A stretch of 64,000 nucleotides of DNA from an uncultured Parabacteroides sp. (GCA_934725305.1 CAKVBA010000006.1:22000-85999); one strand, 5' to 3'. Positions 1-9,981 are shown, counted from the stretch's first letter. A program made the numbers and translations. The notes: a model not told the origin generated them from the sequence alone.

Positions 1-1601
1 CGACGTGCATATTTATGAGACCAGCCATTGCCTTCGCGCGGGAAGTCGATCCATTCCGGATGACCAAACTCATTACCCATAAAGTTCAGATAACCGCCAT
101 TGATAGTCGAAGCCGTCACCAAACGGATCATCTTATGCAAAGCAATGCCACGCTCAACCATGAAGTTGTGGTCGTCTTTCTGCATGTGCCAATACATATC
201 AGCATCAATCAGACGGAAGATGATGGTCTTGTCTCCCACCAATGCCTGGTCGTGACTTTCAGCATAGCTGATTGTCTTTTCGTCGGCACGTCGGTTGGTT
301 GTTTCCCACCAAATGGAAGAGGGATGCCAGTCTTCGTCCTTCTTTTCCTTGATCATCTTGATCCAATAGTCGGGAATATTCATGGCCATACGATAGTCGA
401 ATCCATAGCCGCCATCTTCAAACTTGGCCGCCAAACCCGGCATACCGCTCACCTCTTCTGCAATGGTGATGGCATTCTTATTCACCTCATGAATCAACTT
501 ATTGGCCAATGTCAGATAAGCGATGGCATCACCATCTTGATGACCGTTGAAATAGTCGCCATAGTTACAGAAGGCTTCGCCCAAACCATGACTATAATAA
601 AGCATAGACGTTACACCATCGAAACGGAAACCGTCGAACTTATACTCTTCTAACCAGAACTTACAGTTTGAAAGCAAGAAATGAAGCACTTCGTTCTTTC
701 CATAATCGAAGCAGAGAGAATCCCAAGCCGGATGTTCGCGGCGTTCTCCGCTATGGAAATACTGATCGTAAGAACCATCGAAGCAGCCCAAACCTTCCAC
801 TTCATTCTTGACAGCATGGCTGTGTACGATGTCCATAATCACAGCAATGCCCATGCCGTGAGCCTCGTCGATCAGCTGCTTCAACTCTTCAGGCGTACCA
901 AAACGCGAAGAGGCTGCGAAGAAACTACTTACATGATAACCAAAAGAACCGTAGTAAGGATGCTCCTGAATAGCCATAATCTGGATTGCATTGTATCCAT
1001 CTTTTACTATACGCGGCAACACATTTTCGCGGAACTCGGTGTATGTACCAACTTTCTCTTCGTTTGTACTCATACCAATGTGGCACTCGTAAATCAACAA
1101 AGGAGCCGTATTCGGTTTGAAACGTTTATTCTTGAACTTATACGGTTTCTCCGGATTCCACACCTGAGCACTAAAGATCTTTGACTCTTCGTCCTGCACA
1201 ACACGGCGAATCCAGGCAGGAATACGTTCGCCGGCACCACCTTCCCATTCAATCCATAACTTGAAAAGATCTTCGTGATGGAGCTGATCATCAGCCAAGA
1301 CAATCTCCCATACACCATTGCCCTGACGGGTCATTCTATAGCGTTCGTCTTTTTGCCATCCATTAAATGTACCAATCAAATAGATAGCGGTGGCGTTTGG
1401 TGCCCATTCGCGGAACACCCATCCTTTTGTGGTTTTGTGTAACCCAAAGTAGAGGTATCCAGAAGCCAAGTCTGATAGCGTTTGTTTACCATTGTTTGTC
1501 AAACTTTTCTCTTTGTCAATTACATATTGATACCGTCCTACAATAGCTGCCTCATACGGGGCTAACCAAGGGTCATTTTTAATCAGATTTAGAGACTCCA
1601 T
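1..1601 (-). CDS. glgB: 1,4-alpha-glucan branching enzyme, 3' end cut by window
   Basis: Reverse-strand reading from the ATG at 1601 stays open to the window edge (about 533 codons), so the C-terminus is missing. It is a GH13 branching enzyme that makes alpha-1,6 branches in glycogen. An N-terminal CBM48-like segment (FREWAPNATAIYLIGTFNGW) precedes the catalytic barrel. The four GH13 motifs are readable: DIVHSH (about residue 260), GFRFDGVTSM with the nucleophile Asp near 328, IAEEVSG with the acid Glu near 382, and YAESHDQ. It is divergent from the antiporter gene, with 100 bp between the starts. A TATCTTTG -7 box on the reverse strand at 1626-1633 fits this start. Function is very likely; the missing C-terminus cannot be judged. 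Confidence 0.95.
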   Translation of the reverse strand, partial: MESLNLIKNDPWLAPYEAAIVGRYQYVIDKEKSLTNNGKQTLSDLASGYLYFGLHKTTKGWVFREWAPNATAIYLIGTFNGWQKDERYRMTRQGNGVWEIVLADDQLHHEDLFKLWIEWEGGAGERIPAWIRRVVQDEESKIFSAQVWNPEKPYKFKNKRFKPNTAPLLIYECHIGMSTNEEKVGTYTEFRENVLPRIVKDGYNAIQIMAIQEHPYYGSFGYHVSSFFAASSRFGTPEELKQLIDEAHGMGIAVIMDIVHSHAVKNEVEGLGCFDGSYDQYFHSGERREHPAWDSLCFDYGKNEVLHFLLSNCKFWLEEYKFDGFRFDGVTSMLYYSHGLGEAFCNYGDYFNGHQDGDAIAYLTLANKLIHEVNKNAITIAEEVSGMPGLAAKFEDGGYGFDYRMAMNIPDYWIKMIKEKKDEDWHPSSIWWETTNRRADEKTISYAESHDQALVGDKTIIFRLIDADMYWHMQKDDHNFMVERGIALHKMIRLVTASTINGGYLNFMGNEFGHPEWIDFPREGNGWSHKYAR

Positions 1602-1701
1602 GAACTTTATTAATTGGTTATTTTGCAAAGATAAAATAAAAAACCATACTCTTAGATAATATTAATGGTATATTTCTTATATTTGCAGCAAAGCGATAGG
1701 T
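1602..1701. promoter_or_regulatory. Divergent promoter region glgB / antiporter
   Basis: Two Bacteroidetes-type -7 boxes face away from each other: TATCTTTG on the reverse strand (1626-1633) for glgB and TATATTTG on the forward strand (1678-1685), 16 bp before the antiporter ATG. Neither has a clear TTTG -33 box at the usual 19-21 bp spacing. Confidence 0.5.
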
Positions 1702-3984
1702 ATGATGATGAATAAAGGAACAAAAAGTTTAGCCTTTTACCTTTTGATGATTTTAATCTTTGGCTCGCTGATGTATTTCATAGCCAAAGAGGGTGAAAGT
1801 CAACAAATAACAGATACTGCAACTTCTATGTACGAAGCTCCTAAAGACCTGGGAGAGGGATTTACGTTGTTTATGAAGTTGTTGCAATCGCATATTGAAT
1901 CATCTATCGGCATCCTGTTGCTACAGATCATCACCATCCTGCTCACCTGCCGTCTGTTCGGCTGGCTGTTCATGAAGATAGGGCAGCCCACGGTAATTGG
2001 TGAAATTATAGCCGGTATCGTATTGGGTCCGTCTATCTTAGGCCATCTGGCACCGAATATTTCCCAATTTCTATTTCCACTTGAATCGCTTGCAAACATT
2101 AATATATTAAGTCAATTCGGCTTAATCCTCTTTATGTTTGCCATCGGCATGGAGCTTGATATTATCGAAGTGCGCAAAAAACTGAAAGAGACCATATTAA
2201 TCAGCCATACCAGCACGGTTGTGCCCTTCTTCTGCGGTATGCTGACGGCCTATTGTGTCTATTCGACCTATGCCGATAAAGGGACGCCATTCCTGTCGTT
2301 TGCCCTCTTCATCGGCATCGCCATGAGTATTACGGCCTTTCCCGTTTTGGCTCGTATCATTCAGGAGAAAGGATTAACCAAGAGTCATTTAGGAACGATC
2401 ACCCTGGCCAGTGCCGCCAACGGAGACATCACAGCCTGGTGTCTGTTGGCCGTGGTTATTGCCATTGCGCAAGCCGGAAGCATGCTAAGTGCTATCTATA
2501 ACATCCTTTTCTCGTTCCTCTATATTACCTTTATGTTTGTTGTGGTCCGTCCATTCCTTCGGATGATTGGCCATGTCTATCACAACAAAGAGGTTATCGA
2601 CAAAGGACTGGTTGCTTTCATCTTTCTGATTCTGATTACCTCGGCCTATATGACCGAGATATTGGGTCTGCACGCCCTGTTCGGTGCCTTCATTGCCGGC
2701 GTGGTGATGCCTGATAACATCAAGTTCCGCAAGATTATGACAGAAAAGGTAGAAGATGTGTCATTGGCTCTCTTCCTGCCTCTATTCTTTGTATCTACCG
2801 GTTTGCGCACAGAGATCGGCCTGCTGAACAGCCCGGAACTGTGGTGGACTTGCGCCATCTTCACCTTAGTTGCTATTGTCGGCAAGTTTGGTGGAGCTTT
2901 TCTATCGGCCCGCTTCGTGGGCGAAAGCTGGAGAGACAGTCTGTATATAGGTGCTTTGATGAATACCCGCGGATTGATGGAGTTGGTGATTCTGACCATC
3001 GGTTACGAGATGAAAATCCTTCCTCCTCCTATCTTTGTTATGCTGGTGTTGATGACGTTGGTAACCACCTTCATGACCACTCCGTTTGTGTCGTTCATCA
3101 AGTTCTGCTTCAAGACACGCGACAAGCTGAGAGAGGCTAAACTGCCACATCCGGTTGAAGGAATCTTCAAAGTATTGTTGTCATTCGGACGTGCAGGCAA
3201 TGGACCGGTTATGTTGGATGTGGCTCATCAGATGTTCTCACAGAGCAAAAACCAACTGGAAGTTACAGCTCTTCACCTAACCGTTGGCACAGATGTAAAC
3301 CCGCTACATATTGACAACTTTGAGGAGGTTAGCTTTGGACCGATTCTTCATGGTGCCAAGAAACTGGGTATGCCAATCCAGACACGCTACGAGATTTCAA
3401 AGGATGCTGGTCAAGACATCTGTAACATTGTGAACAACGAAGGATATGACTTCTTGCTGGTAGGTGCGGCCATCTCATGGAGCGACTTGCCAAGTGACGT
3501 GGCTGTTACCAAATATCGTTCCTCTTTCTACAACAGCTACCTGCATAAGCTGAAAGCTCCGGCTTGGTTCTATCCAAGTGCCCTGCTGAAAGATAAGACC
3601 AAGATGTTTATTGAACAGAGCCATTGTCCGGTGGGTGTATTCGTGAACCGCAACTTTGCGAAGGCTTCTAATGTGATTACAATCATAGGCAATGAAGAGG
3701 ATCTGTTCCTGTTCCACTATGCCGACACATTGATAAAGGCAACACACGGTTCTGTATCCGTCTTGAATACTGTTGCAAATCCAAGTCAGAGCCTCACGGA
3801 TCAGATTGATCAGTTTATCCAATCAAGCCCACAGTCAACGCTGCTGCCTCAGAAAGACCTGACACAAGAGCTGTTTAATGGCTTCAACTTTATGCTGGTC
3901 AGCTACAACACTTGGAATCTGATCTCAGAGCACCGCAAGAATGCGCTGCAACGTATGCCGTCAACTCTGATCTTGAGTAAATAA
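1702..3984 (+). CDS. CPA2-family cation:proton antiporter with C-terminal USP-like region
   Basis: A 760-residue inner-membrane protein. About 12 hydrophobic segments fill residues 55-455 and match the KefB/NhaS-type Na+(K+)/H+ exchanger fold. GEIIAGIVLGPSILG and the QFGLILFMFAIGMELD segment are typical family signatures. Residues 470-760 are soluble and resemble tandem universal-stress-protein folds rather than a TrkA-N domain, a frequent layout in Bacteroidetes. An extra N-terminal hydrophobic helix (residues 10-30) precedes the core. The first of three consecutive ATGs is used here; starting at the second or third would only remove one or two Met. The ion specificity cannot be told from sequence. 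A repeat-family hairpin follows the stop. Confidence 0.85.
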   Translation: MMMNKGTKSLAFYLLMILIFGSLMYFIAKEGESQQITDTATSMYEAPKDLGEGFTLFMKLLQSHIESSIGILLLQIITILLTCRLFGWLFMKIGQPTVIGEIIAGIVLGPSILGHLAPNISQFLFPLESLANINILSQFGLILFMFAIGMELDIIEVRKKLKETILISHTSTVVPFFCGMLTAYCVYSTYADKGTPFLSFALFIGIAMSITAFPVLARIIQEKGLTKSHLGTITLASAANGDITAWCLLAVVIAIAQAGSMLSAIYNILFSFLYITFMFVVVRPFLRMIGHVYHNKEVIDKGLVAFIFLILITSAYMTEILGLHALFGAFIAGVVMPDNIKFRKIMTEKVEDVSLALFLPLFFVSTGLRTEIGLLNSPELWWTCAIFTLVAIVGKFGGAFLSARFVGESWRDSLYIGALMNTRGLMELVILTIGYEMKILPPPIFVMLVLMTLVTTFMTTPFVSFIKFCFKTRDKLREAKLPHPVEGIFKVLLSFGRAGNGPVMLDVAHQMFSQSKNQLEVTALHLTVGTDVNPLHIDNFEEVSFGPILHGAKKLGMPIQTRYEISKDAGQDICNIVNNEGYDFLLVGAAISWSDLPSDVAVTKYRSSFYNSYLHKLKAPAWFYPSALLKDKTKMFIEQSHCPVGVFVNRNFAKASNVITIIGNEEDLFLFHYADTLIKATHGSVSVLNTVANPSQSLTDQIDQFIQSSPQSTLLPQKDLTQELFNGFNFMLVSYNTWNLISEHRKNALQRMPSTLILSK

Positions 3985-4094
3985 TCAAAGCAGACAAGTT
4001 TGTCCAAACAACTATTTTGATACAGCCTCGGCAAGGGCGTCATAATCGTGAAATTGCTGCGTTGCCGTTGCCTTTTGCCACTTCATACTATCTA

Positions 4095-4136
4095 AAAAGG
4101 GCTGCATCAAAACCATCGTTCTGACACAGCCCTTTT
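4095..4136. terminator. Bidirectional terminator hairpin, type I repeat
   Basis: AAAAGGGCTG and CAGCCCTTTT form a 10-bp stem around a loop with the recurring CATCAAAAC...TTCTGACA core. It lies between convergent genes (antiporter and SPOR lipoprotein) and has A/T runs on both sides. It belongs to the dispersed palindrome family seen more than ten times in the window. A partial copy (AAACAACTATTTTGATACAGCCTC) starts near 4007. Confidence 0.8.
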
Positions 4137-4164
4137 ATATTATACGCTAATTATATACCCTTTA

Positions 4165-4650
4165 TTAGTAAGCTTTTTCAAGCAACCATGCATCCTGGAA
4201 ATCGGGTGCATATTTAGCTTTGATTGCATCGCGGCTATCAGCAGCATCAGCCTTACTGTCGAAGCTGGCAACGATTACACGCAACATACCTTGTTCGTTT
4301 TCACCCAACACAGCATTATAACCGGCATTCTGCATACGTTCTTTCAAAGAATAGGCGTTTGTTTTGTTCTTGAAGCTACCGATAACAACGCTATAGCGTT
4401 TCAAGCGGCTTGCATCTTCACCCTGAGCAGCATTGATTCTTTCTGCACGAGTTGTTGCATTTGAATAACGAGGCTTCGATACTGGAGCCGGTTCTTCTAC
4501 CACTTCTTCTTCCACTACCTCAACAGGAGCTGTTGTTTCTTTTTCCTTGGCCTGTTCGTAAGCAGCCTTATAAGCGCTCTGTTTGGGTTTACATGAGCCA
4601 AATGATAATATCATACAAATAGAGGCTCCAAATAACCAAATCTTATTCAT
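4165..4650 (-). CDS. SPOR-domain lipoprotein
   Basis: A 161-residue exported lipoprotein. Signal peptide with lipobox LSFGSC (Cys20), an acidic Glu/Val/Pro-rich linker (residues 37-60), then a SPOR domain from about residue 84 to the end (YSVVIGSFKNKTNAYSLKERM, GMLRVIVASF). SPOR domains bind denuded glycan strands of septal peptidoglycan, so a role at the division site or cell wall is expected. A reverse-strand TATCTTTG box (4678-4685) lies 28 bp upstream. It is divergent from the S9 peptidase gene. Only the SPOR fold is recognisable, not a named division protein. Confidence 0.88.
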   Translation of the reverse strand: MNKIWLFGASICMILSFGSCKPKQSAYKAAYEQAKEKETTAPVEVVEEEVVEEPAPVSKPRYSNATTRAERINAAQGEDASRLKRYSVVIGSFKNKTNAYSLKERMQNAGYNAVLGENEQGMLRVIVASFDSKADAADSRDAIKAKYAPDFQDAWLLEKAY

Positions 4651-4738
4651 ACTTGTTCAGTTCTTAAATTAGACATGCAAAGATATAAATATTATTTAGT
4701 ACTTTCGCACCGAAACCAAATATATTATAAATTATACC

Positions 4739-6844
4739 ATGAATAAGACAATCGGAACAATGATTATGGCAACAACCGTATTATTAGGTGCTTGCGAAAA
4801 TGGTACAGTAAAGAACAGTACCGATGAGAATCTTATCGGCCGCTCTGAGATACAGGTCACAGACGGACGCATGACTCCAGAGGCTCTTTGGGCTATGGGT
4901 CGTATTGGTGGTTACAGTCTTTCTCCCGACGGGAAGAAGATTGTATATACTGTTTCTTACTATAGTGTTGAACAGGACAAAGGCAACAGCGAGGTGTTTG
5001 TGATGAACGCAGACGGAAGCGACAATCAGCAGATCACTCATACTCCTTTCTCGGAAAGTGGTGTTGCCTGGATCAAAGGTGGCAGTAAAATTGCATTCCT
5101 TTGCGGCGAAGGCGGCAGCAGCCAAGTTTGGGAAATGAACCCGGACGGCACAGACCGCAGAAAACTATCAGAATACAATGGCAACATTGAAGGCTTTGCA
5201 TTCTCTCCCGACGAAAAGAAGGTGGTGTTTATCGCTCAGATCAAATCCGGAGAAACTGCCATTGACAAGAATCCGGATCTGCCCAAGACAACCGGCATCA
5301 TTGTCGATGACCTGATGTATAAACATTGGGACGAATGGGTAACTACTATTCCTCATCCTTTCGTAGCTGATTTTGATGGCAACACCGTAAGCAATCCGGT
5401 GGACATCATGGAAGGCGAACCGTATGAAAGTCCGATGAAGCCCTTTGGCGGCATCGAACAGCTGGCATGGAGCCCGGCTTCAGACCAGATTGCCTATACA
5501 AGCCGCAAAAAGACCGGTCTGGAATATGCTATCTCAACGAATAGCGATATCTACATCTATGATTTGAAGAGCGGTGAAACCACCAATATCAGCGAAGGCA
5601 TGATGGGTTACGACACCAATCCTCAGTATTCACCCGACGGCAAAAGCATCGCTTGGCTGAGCATGGAACATGATGGCTATGAATCCGACCAGAACCGTTT
5701 GATGGTGATGAATCTGGAAAGTGGAGAAAAGACTTTTGCCAGCAAGACTTTTGAGTCAAGCGTTATCGACTTCTGCTGGAGCCAAGATGCCGGCATGCTT
5801 TATTTCACCGGCGTATGGCACGGTGAATCTCACATCCACCAAATCGATCTGAAGAACAACAATACCATGACACAGCTGACCAAGGGTGTTTATGACTATG
5901 CAAGCGTTTCTTTGGGCACAGAAGGAAACCTGTTGGCCAAACGCCACTCTATGAGCGAGAGCGATGATATCTTCGCCGTTGCATTGGAAGGTGACCATCA
6001 GATTACTCAGCTGACTGCTGAAAACAAGGCTATCTTTGACAAACTGGAAATGGGAAAAGTAGAGGCTCGCTGGATGAAAACAACCGATGGTAAACAGATG
6101 CTTACTTGGGTTATCTATCCGCCTCACTTCGATCCGAACAAGAAATATCCGACCCTGTTGTTCTGCCAAGGTGGTCCGCAGAGTCCAATCAGCCAATACT
6201 GGTCTTATCGCTGGAACTTCCAGATGATGGCAGCCAATGATTATATTGTAGTTGCTCCTAACCGCCGCGGTCTTCCGGGCTTTGGCTTGGAATGGAACGA
6301 AGCTATCAGCGGTGATTATGGTGGACAGTGTATGAAGGACTATTTCACTGCAATCGACGAGATGGCCAAAGAACCGTTCGTGGACAAAGATCATCTGGGC
6401 TGTGTAGGCGCAAGCTTCGGTGGTTTTTCAGTCTATTGGATGGCCGGTCACCACAACAAACGCTTCAAAGCATTCATCGCTCACGATGGTATCTTCAATA
6501 TGGAAATGCAATATCTCGAAACAGAAGAGATGTGGTTTGCCAACTGGGATATGGGCGGAGCCTATTGGGAAAAGAACAACGCAACAGCTCAGCGCACATT
6601 TGCCAACTCTCCTCACCTGTTCGTTGACAAATGGGATACTCCAATCTTGTGTATCCACGGAGAAAAGGACTATCGTATCTTGGCCAACCATGCCATGGCA
6701 GCATTCAATGCGGCTAAGTTGCGCGGTGTTCCTGCTGAATTGCTGATCTACCCGGATGAAAACCACTGGGTATTGAAACCACAGAACAGCATCTTGTGGC
6801 AGCGCACATTCTTTAACTGGTTAGACAAGTGGTTGAAGAAGTAA
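4739..6844 (+). CDS. S9 family peptidase lipoprotein (DPP5/acylaminoacyl-peptidase-like)
   Basis: A 701-residue exported serine peptidase. Signal peptide with lipobox LLGAC (Cys19), then WD40/TolB-like beta-propeller repeats (SPDGKKIVYTV, NADGSDNQQITHT, SPDEKKVVF) over about residues 50-430, then an alpha/beta-hydrolase domain. The triad is visible: GASFGG with Ser559, HGEKDYR with Asp644 and DENHW with His676. The architecture is that of prolyl oligopeptidase S9C and resembles Porphyromonas dipeptidyl peptidase 5, so periplasmic dipeptide release is likely; exact P1 preference is an inference. Monocistronic, ending at a type II palindrome. Confidence 0.88.
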   Translation: MNKTIGTMIMATTVLLGACENGTVKNSTDENLIGRSEIQVTDGRMTPEALWAMGRIGGYSLSPDGKKIVYTVSYYSVEQDKGNSEVFVMNADGSDNQQITHTPFSESGVAWIKGGSKIAFLCGEGGSSQVWEMNPDGTDRRKLSEYNGNIEGFAFSPDEKKVVFIAQIKSGETAIDKNPDLPKTTGIIVDDLMYKHWDEWVTTIPHPFVADFDGNTVSNPVDIMEGEPYESPMKPFGGIEQLAWSPASDQIAYTSRKKTGLEYAISTNSDIYIYDLKSGETTNISEGMMGYDTNPQYSPDGKSIAWLSMEHDGYESDQNRLMVMNLESGEKTFASKTFESSVIDFCWSQDAGMLYFTGVWHGESHIHQIDLKNNNTMTQLTKGVYDYASVSLGTEGNLLAKRHSMSESDDIFAVALEGDHQITQLTAENKAIFDKLEMGKVEARWMKTTDGKQMLTWVIYPPHFDPNKKYPTLLFCQGGPQSPISQYWSYRWNFQMMAANDYIVVAPNRRGLPGFGLEWNEAISGDYGGQCMKDYFTAIDEMAKEPFVDKDHLGCVGASFGGFSVYWMAGHHNKRFKAFIAHDGIFNMEMQYLETEEMWFANWDMGGAYWEKNNATAQRTFANSPHLFVDKWDTPILCIHGEKDYRILANHAMAAFNAAKLRGVPAELLIYPDENHWVLKPQNSILWQRTFFNWLDKWLKK

Positions 6845-6860
6845 GCTTAAATAGAAAGAC

Positions 6861-6913
6861 GGTGTGTCGGAACGGCAAACAGCATCGCTACTTTTCACGA
6901 ATTCTGACACACC
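6861..6913 (+). terminator. Terminator-like palindrome, type II repeat
   Basis: GGTGTGTC and GACACACC, extended by GGAA/TTC, form a stem around about 30 nt, 16 bp after the S9 peptidase stop. The stem sequence recurs at 30299, 58223 and 60998, which marks it as a dispersed palindrome and not a unique terminator. Confidence 0.65.
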
Positions 6914-7088
6914 AACTTTCCCCTTTTATATAGACCGGAAAACCACCAGAACTATCCTTTCATAGGTTTTATCAATAACATCATAAATATATTTTATCGA
7001 AGTTTTTTTCAGCAAGTCAAAACCTTTACTTACCTTCGCTTCAGAAACAAAAAACAAAACGATTATACACTTAATAAATTTTATCGAC

Positions 7089-7640
7089 ATGAAAAAGAAA
7101 GGGATTTGCACAGTTTGCGGTTATGTACACGAAGGTGAAGAAGCTCCTGAATTCTGCCCACAATGTAAACAACCTAAAAGTAAGTTCAAAGAATTAGTAG
7201 AAGCTGAAGGTGCACTGAAATTTGTTGACGAACATGTTTTAGGCGTTGCTAAAGGTGTTGACCCTGTTATCTTGGAAGGTTTGAACGCACACTTCATGGG
7301 TGAATGTACTGAAGTTGGTATGTATTTGGCCATGAGCCGTCAGGCTGATCGCGAAGGCTATCCTGAAGTAGCTGAAGCTTTCAAACGCTACGCTTGGGAA
7401 GAAGCAGAACACGCTGCTAAGTTCGCTGAACTGTTGGGTGATGTAGTTTGGGATACTAAGACAAACTTGAAGAAACGTATGGAAGCAGAAGCTGGTGCTT
7501 GCGAAGACAAAAAGCGTATTGCTACTTTGGCTAAACAGCAGAACCTGGATGCTATCCACGACACCGTACACGAAATGTGTAAAGACGAAGCTCGTCACGG
7601 TAAAGGCTTTGAAGGTCTATACAATCGCTACTTCAAATAA
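7089..7640 (+). CDS. Reverse rubrerythrin (NADH peroxidase-type)
   Basis: A 183-residue cytoplasmic redox enzyme that reduces hydrogen peroxide. A rubredoxin Fe(SCys)4 site comes first (CTVCGY, then CPQCKQ, residues 8-26), followed by a ferritin-like four-helix di-iron domain with EC(T)E near residue 75, EEAEH near 103-107 and EARH near the end. This order, rubredoxin before the di-iron domain, defines reverse rubrerythrin. Codon use looks biased, as expected for an abundant anaerobe stress protein. A TACCTTCG -7-like box at 7031-7038 with TTTC 20 bp upstream is a candidate promoter. Often annotated NADH peroxidase in Bacteroidales. Confidence 0.92.
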   Translation: MKKKGICTVCGYVHEGEEAPEFCPQCKQPKSKFKELVEAEGALKFVDEHVLGVAKGVDPVILEGLNAHFMGECTEVGMYLAMSRQADREGYPEVAEAFKRYAWEEAEHAAKFAELLGDVVWDTKTNLKKRMEAEAGACEDKKRIATLAKQQNLDAIHDTVHEMCKDEARHGKGFEGLYNRYFK

Positions 7641-7668
7641 GAATAGGATTATACAAATGCTGACTAAT

Positions 7669-7711
7669 AAAAAGGGTTGTGTCAAAATGGTTGTTTTGAT
7701 GCAGCCCTTTT
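7669..7711 (+). terminator. Terminator hairpin, type I repeat
   Basis: AAAAGGGTTGTGTCAAAA pairs with TTTTGATGCAGCCCTTTT through G-U pairs, giving a long stem with a short loop, 29 bp after the rubrerythrin stop and followed by a T run. The next 60 bp (7712-7770) resemble a decayed type II palindrome. Confidence 0.8.
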
Positions 7712-7858
7712 CCGGTAGTATGAATTAGCAACATACAACGCAGCCGTTCGCTATTACGCTACATCGCCTTCTTTTTTATGGGACATACCAAACCAACATC
7801 AACCGTTTATATTTACCTTTGTCCTAACAAAAACAAATGAAAGAGGGCAAACACGAAT

Positions 7859-9097
7859 ATGAAAAAGAAAAACATTCTACTTATCTGCGATCTGTTTCCA
7901 CCTGCTTTTGGCCCTCGCATGGGCTATCTATGCAAATATCTTAAAGGAACTGAATGGCAAGCTACAGTCTTCACGGAACAGATCAACGATCAGACCTTTT
8001 CTTTTCTGGAAGGAAACTGTCCTGTCACCTATGTCAATTTCTATGATGCACGATTTTCTTTCATGCAACGTATCCAATGGCTATGGACCTTCTTGTCGGG
8101 CAGAAAAGAGCGAAAGATGTATAAAGAGATCAGTAAACGAATCGAAGGCCAATCATTCGATCTGGTCTTATGCAGCACCTACCGAACTTTTCCTCTCACC
8201 GTAGCCGCACGTCTTGCCAAAGAGAAAGGATTGCCTCTCGTAGCCGATCTGCGTGACATCATAGAGCAATATACCGGCACGGAATTTATCTCTCATGCAC
8301 TTCCCTCATTGGGCGGATTGGAAAAGATCATTGCCAACAGCTTCAAGAAGAAGAGTCTTGAATGCAGAAACCGCGTATTGAAAGAGGCGGCCTGTATCAC
8401 CACTGTATCGCCTTGGCATGTCGAGACGTTAAAGAGCTACAACCCGAACACACATCTTATCTATAATGGATTTGACCCCGAACTGTTCAAGGCTGAGAGA
8501 TACAAAACGCCGCAATTCATCATCACCTATACCGGACGTTTGTTGAGCACAGCCATGCGCGATCCCAGCTTATTGTTGCAGGCATTAGCTTGGCTGCAAA
8601 AGAAGGGCAAACTTTCTGCCAATGACTGTCGTGTTCAATGGTATGTCGATCCTCAGTCTAAAGCAATCATTGAGGCCGAGGCCGCCAAAGCTGGCGTCTC
8701 CCACTTTATGGACTACAAAGGATATGTTCCGGCCTCTCAAGTTCCGGACATCCTCAATCATAGCTCTATATTGTTGCTCTTGACCAACCGATCAACAGGC
8801 GATGGCCCCAAAGGAGTCATGACCACAAAGTTCTTCGAATCTCTGGCGATTGAGAAACCGATCTTGTGTGTACGCAGTGACGAAGGATGCCTGGCCGAAG
8901 CCCTGAAAGAGTCGAATGCCGGCTTGGCCGCTTGCACCGTTGAAGAAACGGCTCGGTTTATCGAAGAATACTATCAAGAATGGAAAGAGAAGGGCTACAC
9001 AACTTCTGCCATTGATAAGAATGTATTAAGAAACTACTCTCGTCAAGGACAAGCACAACAATTTATTCATATCTTTGACACGGTGATAAAGGATTAA
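7859..9097 (+). CDS. Glycosyltransferase, GT-B fold (family 4-like)
   Basis: A 412-residue protein with a two-Rossmann GT-B layout. The N-terminal domain starts with ILLICDLFPPAFGPRMGYLCKYL, the acceptor-side loop typical of GT4 enzymes. The C-terminal domain has TYTGRLLS near residue 225, a FMDYKGYVPASQ motif and a SLAIEKPILCV donor-site segment near 330. No transmembrane segment is seen. It is followed after 2 bp by a GT2 gene, so the pair is likely co-transcribed. The sugar and acceptor are unknown, and no polysaccharide locus surrounds them. The upstream ATG at 7837 is out of frame. Confidence 0.85.
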   Translation: MKKKNILLICDLFPPAFGPRMGYLCKYLKGTEWQATVFTEQINDQTFSFLEGNCPVTYVNFYDARFSFMQRIQWLWTFLSGRKERKMYKEISKRIEGQSFDLVLCSTYRTFPLTVAARLAKEKGLPLVADLRDIIEQYTGTEFISHALPSLGGLEKIIANSFKKKSLECRNRVLKEAACITTVSPWHVETLKSYNPNTHLIYNGFDPELFKAERYKTPQFIITYTGRLLSTAMRDPSLLLQALAWLQKKGKLSANDCRVQWYVDPQSKAIIEAEAAKAGVSHFMDYKGYVPASQVPDILNHSSILLLLTNRSTGDGPKGVMTTKFFESLAIEKPILCVRSDEGCLAEALKESNAGLAACTVEETARFIEEYYQEWKEKGYTTSAIDKNVLRNYSRQGQAQQFIHIFDTVIKD

Positions 9098-9099
9098 TT

Positions 9100-9981
9100 A
9101 TGCTATCTATACTGATTCCAACATATAACACTCTTTGCTTAGAGTTGGTTAGACAACTACATGATGAAGCGATCACTTTGCATATTCCCTTTGAGATCGT
9201 TGTGGCCGACGATGCGTCTGATTCGGAGATAAGTAGTCAAAACAGTCTGATCTCTCAATGGAAACATTGCAGATATCTGGCACTAAGTCATAATATAGGA
9301 CCGGCACGTATTCGTAATTATCTGGCCGATCATGCACAATATGACAATTTACTCTTTCTGGATGCCGACACATTGCCCGGCAGCACTCATTTCCTTAAGA
9401 ACTATCTGCAAGAGATTATGCCAGGAACTGTTGTGTGTGGCGGTTTCCACTATCAGCGCAAAAAGCCCGATCCACGCTGTGCGCTCCGCTACTACTATGG
9501 CATTCATACAGAAGAGAAAAGTGTGGAGGAACGCAGCAAACAGCCTTATGCCTGCTTCATTGGCATGAGCTTTCTGACGGATAAAGAGGTGTTCAAGCGG
9601 GTTCGCTTCGACGAACAGATGCATTTCGGATATGAAGATGCCTACTTTGGATACTTGCTACAACAAGCTCATATTCCTATCAAATACATCGACAATCCGG
9701 TTGTCCACATGCATACTGATACCTCTAAAGAGTATCTGATTAAGATCCGCAATTCGATTCATAATCTTTCTTGCCATATCGATAAGCAGCAAGAGCACAT
9801 ACGCCTGTTGCATTGGTATGGAAAACTGGTTCGCTACAATCTCACCGGATTTGTGGCCCGTCTGTTCCAGCTCAGCCGCAAACAGCTGGAAGCTAATCTG
9901 ACCAGTGCTCATCCTTCACTTAATCTGTTTGCTTTCTATAAGTTGGGATATCTATGCCTCATCAGGCAACAGAAACGATAA
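9100..9981 (+). CDS. Glycosyltransferase family 2
   Basis: A 293-residue GT-A fold enzyme. The N-terminus reads LSILIPTYNT, followed by IVVADDASD (nucleotide-binding Asp) and FLDADTLPG, the DxD metal-binding motif (about residues 87-91). The C-terminal half has GYEDAYFGYLL, an ED motif typical of the catalytic base. It starts 2 bp after the GT-B gene. Its 3' end overlaps folK on the opposite strand by 30 bp. Donor and acceptor are not known. Confidence 0.87.
   Translation: MLSILIPTYNTLCLELVRQLHDEAITLHIPFEIVVADDASDSEISSQNSLISQWKHCRYLALSHNIGPARIRNYLADHAQYDNLLFLDADTLPGSTHFLKNYLQEIMPGTVVCGGFHYQRKKPDPRCALRYYYGIHTEEKSVEERSKQPYACFIGMSFLTDKEVFKRVRFDEQMHFGYEDAYFGYLLQQAHIPIKYIDNPVVHMHTDTSKEYLIKIRNSIHNLSCHIDKQQEHIRLLHWYGKLVRYNLTGFVARLFQLSRKQLEANLTSAHPSLNLFAFYKLGYLCLIRQQKR

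Noticed and set aside
15-1318. Forward frames across the first 1.3 kb.
   Set aside because: They are antisense to the glgB reading, which has clear catalytic motifs.
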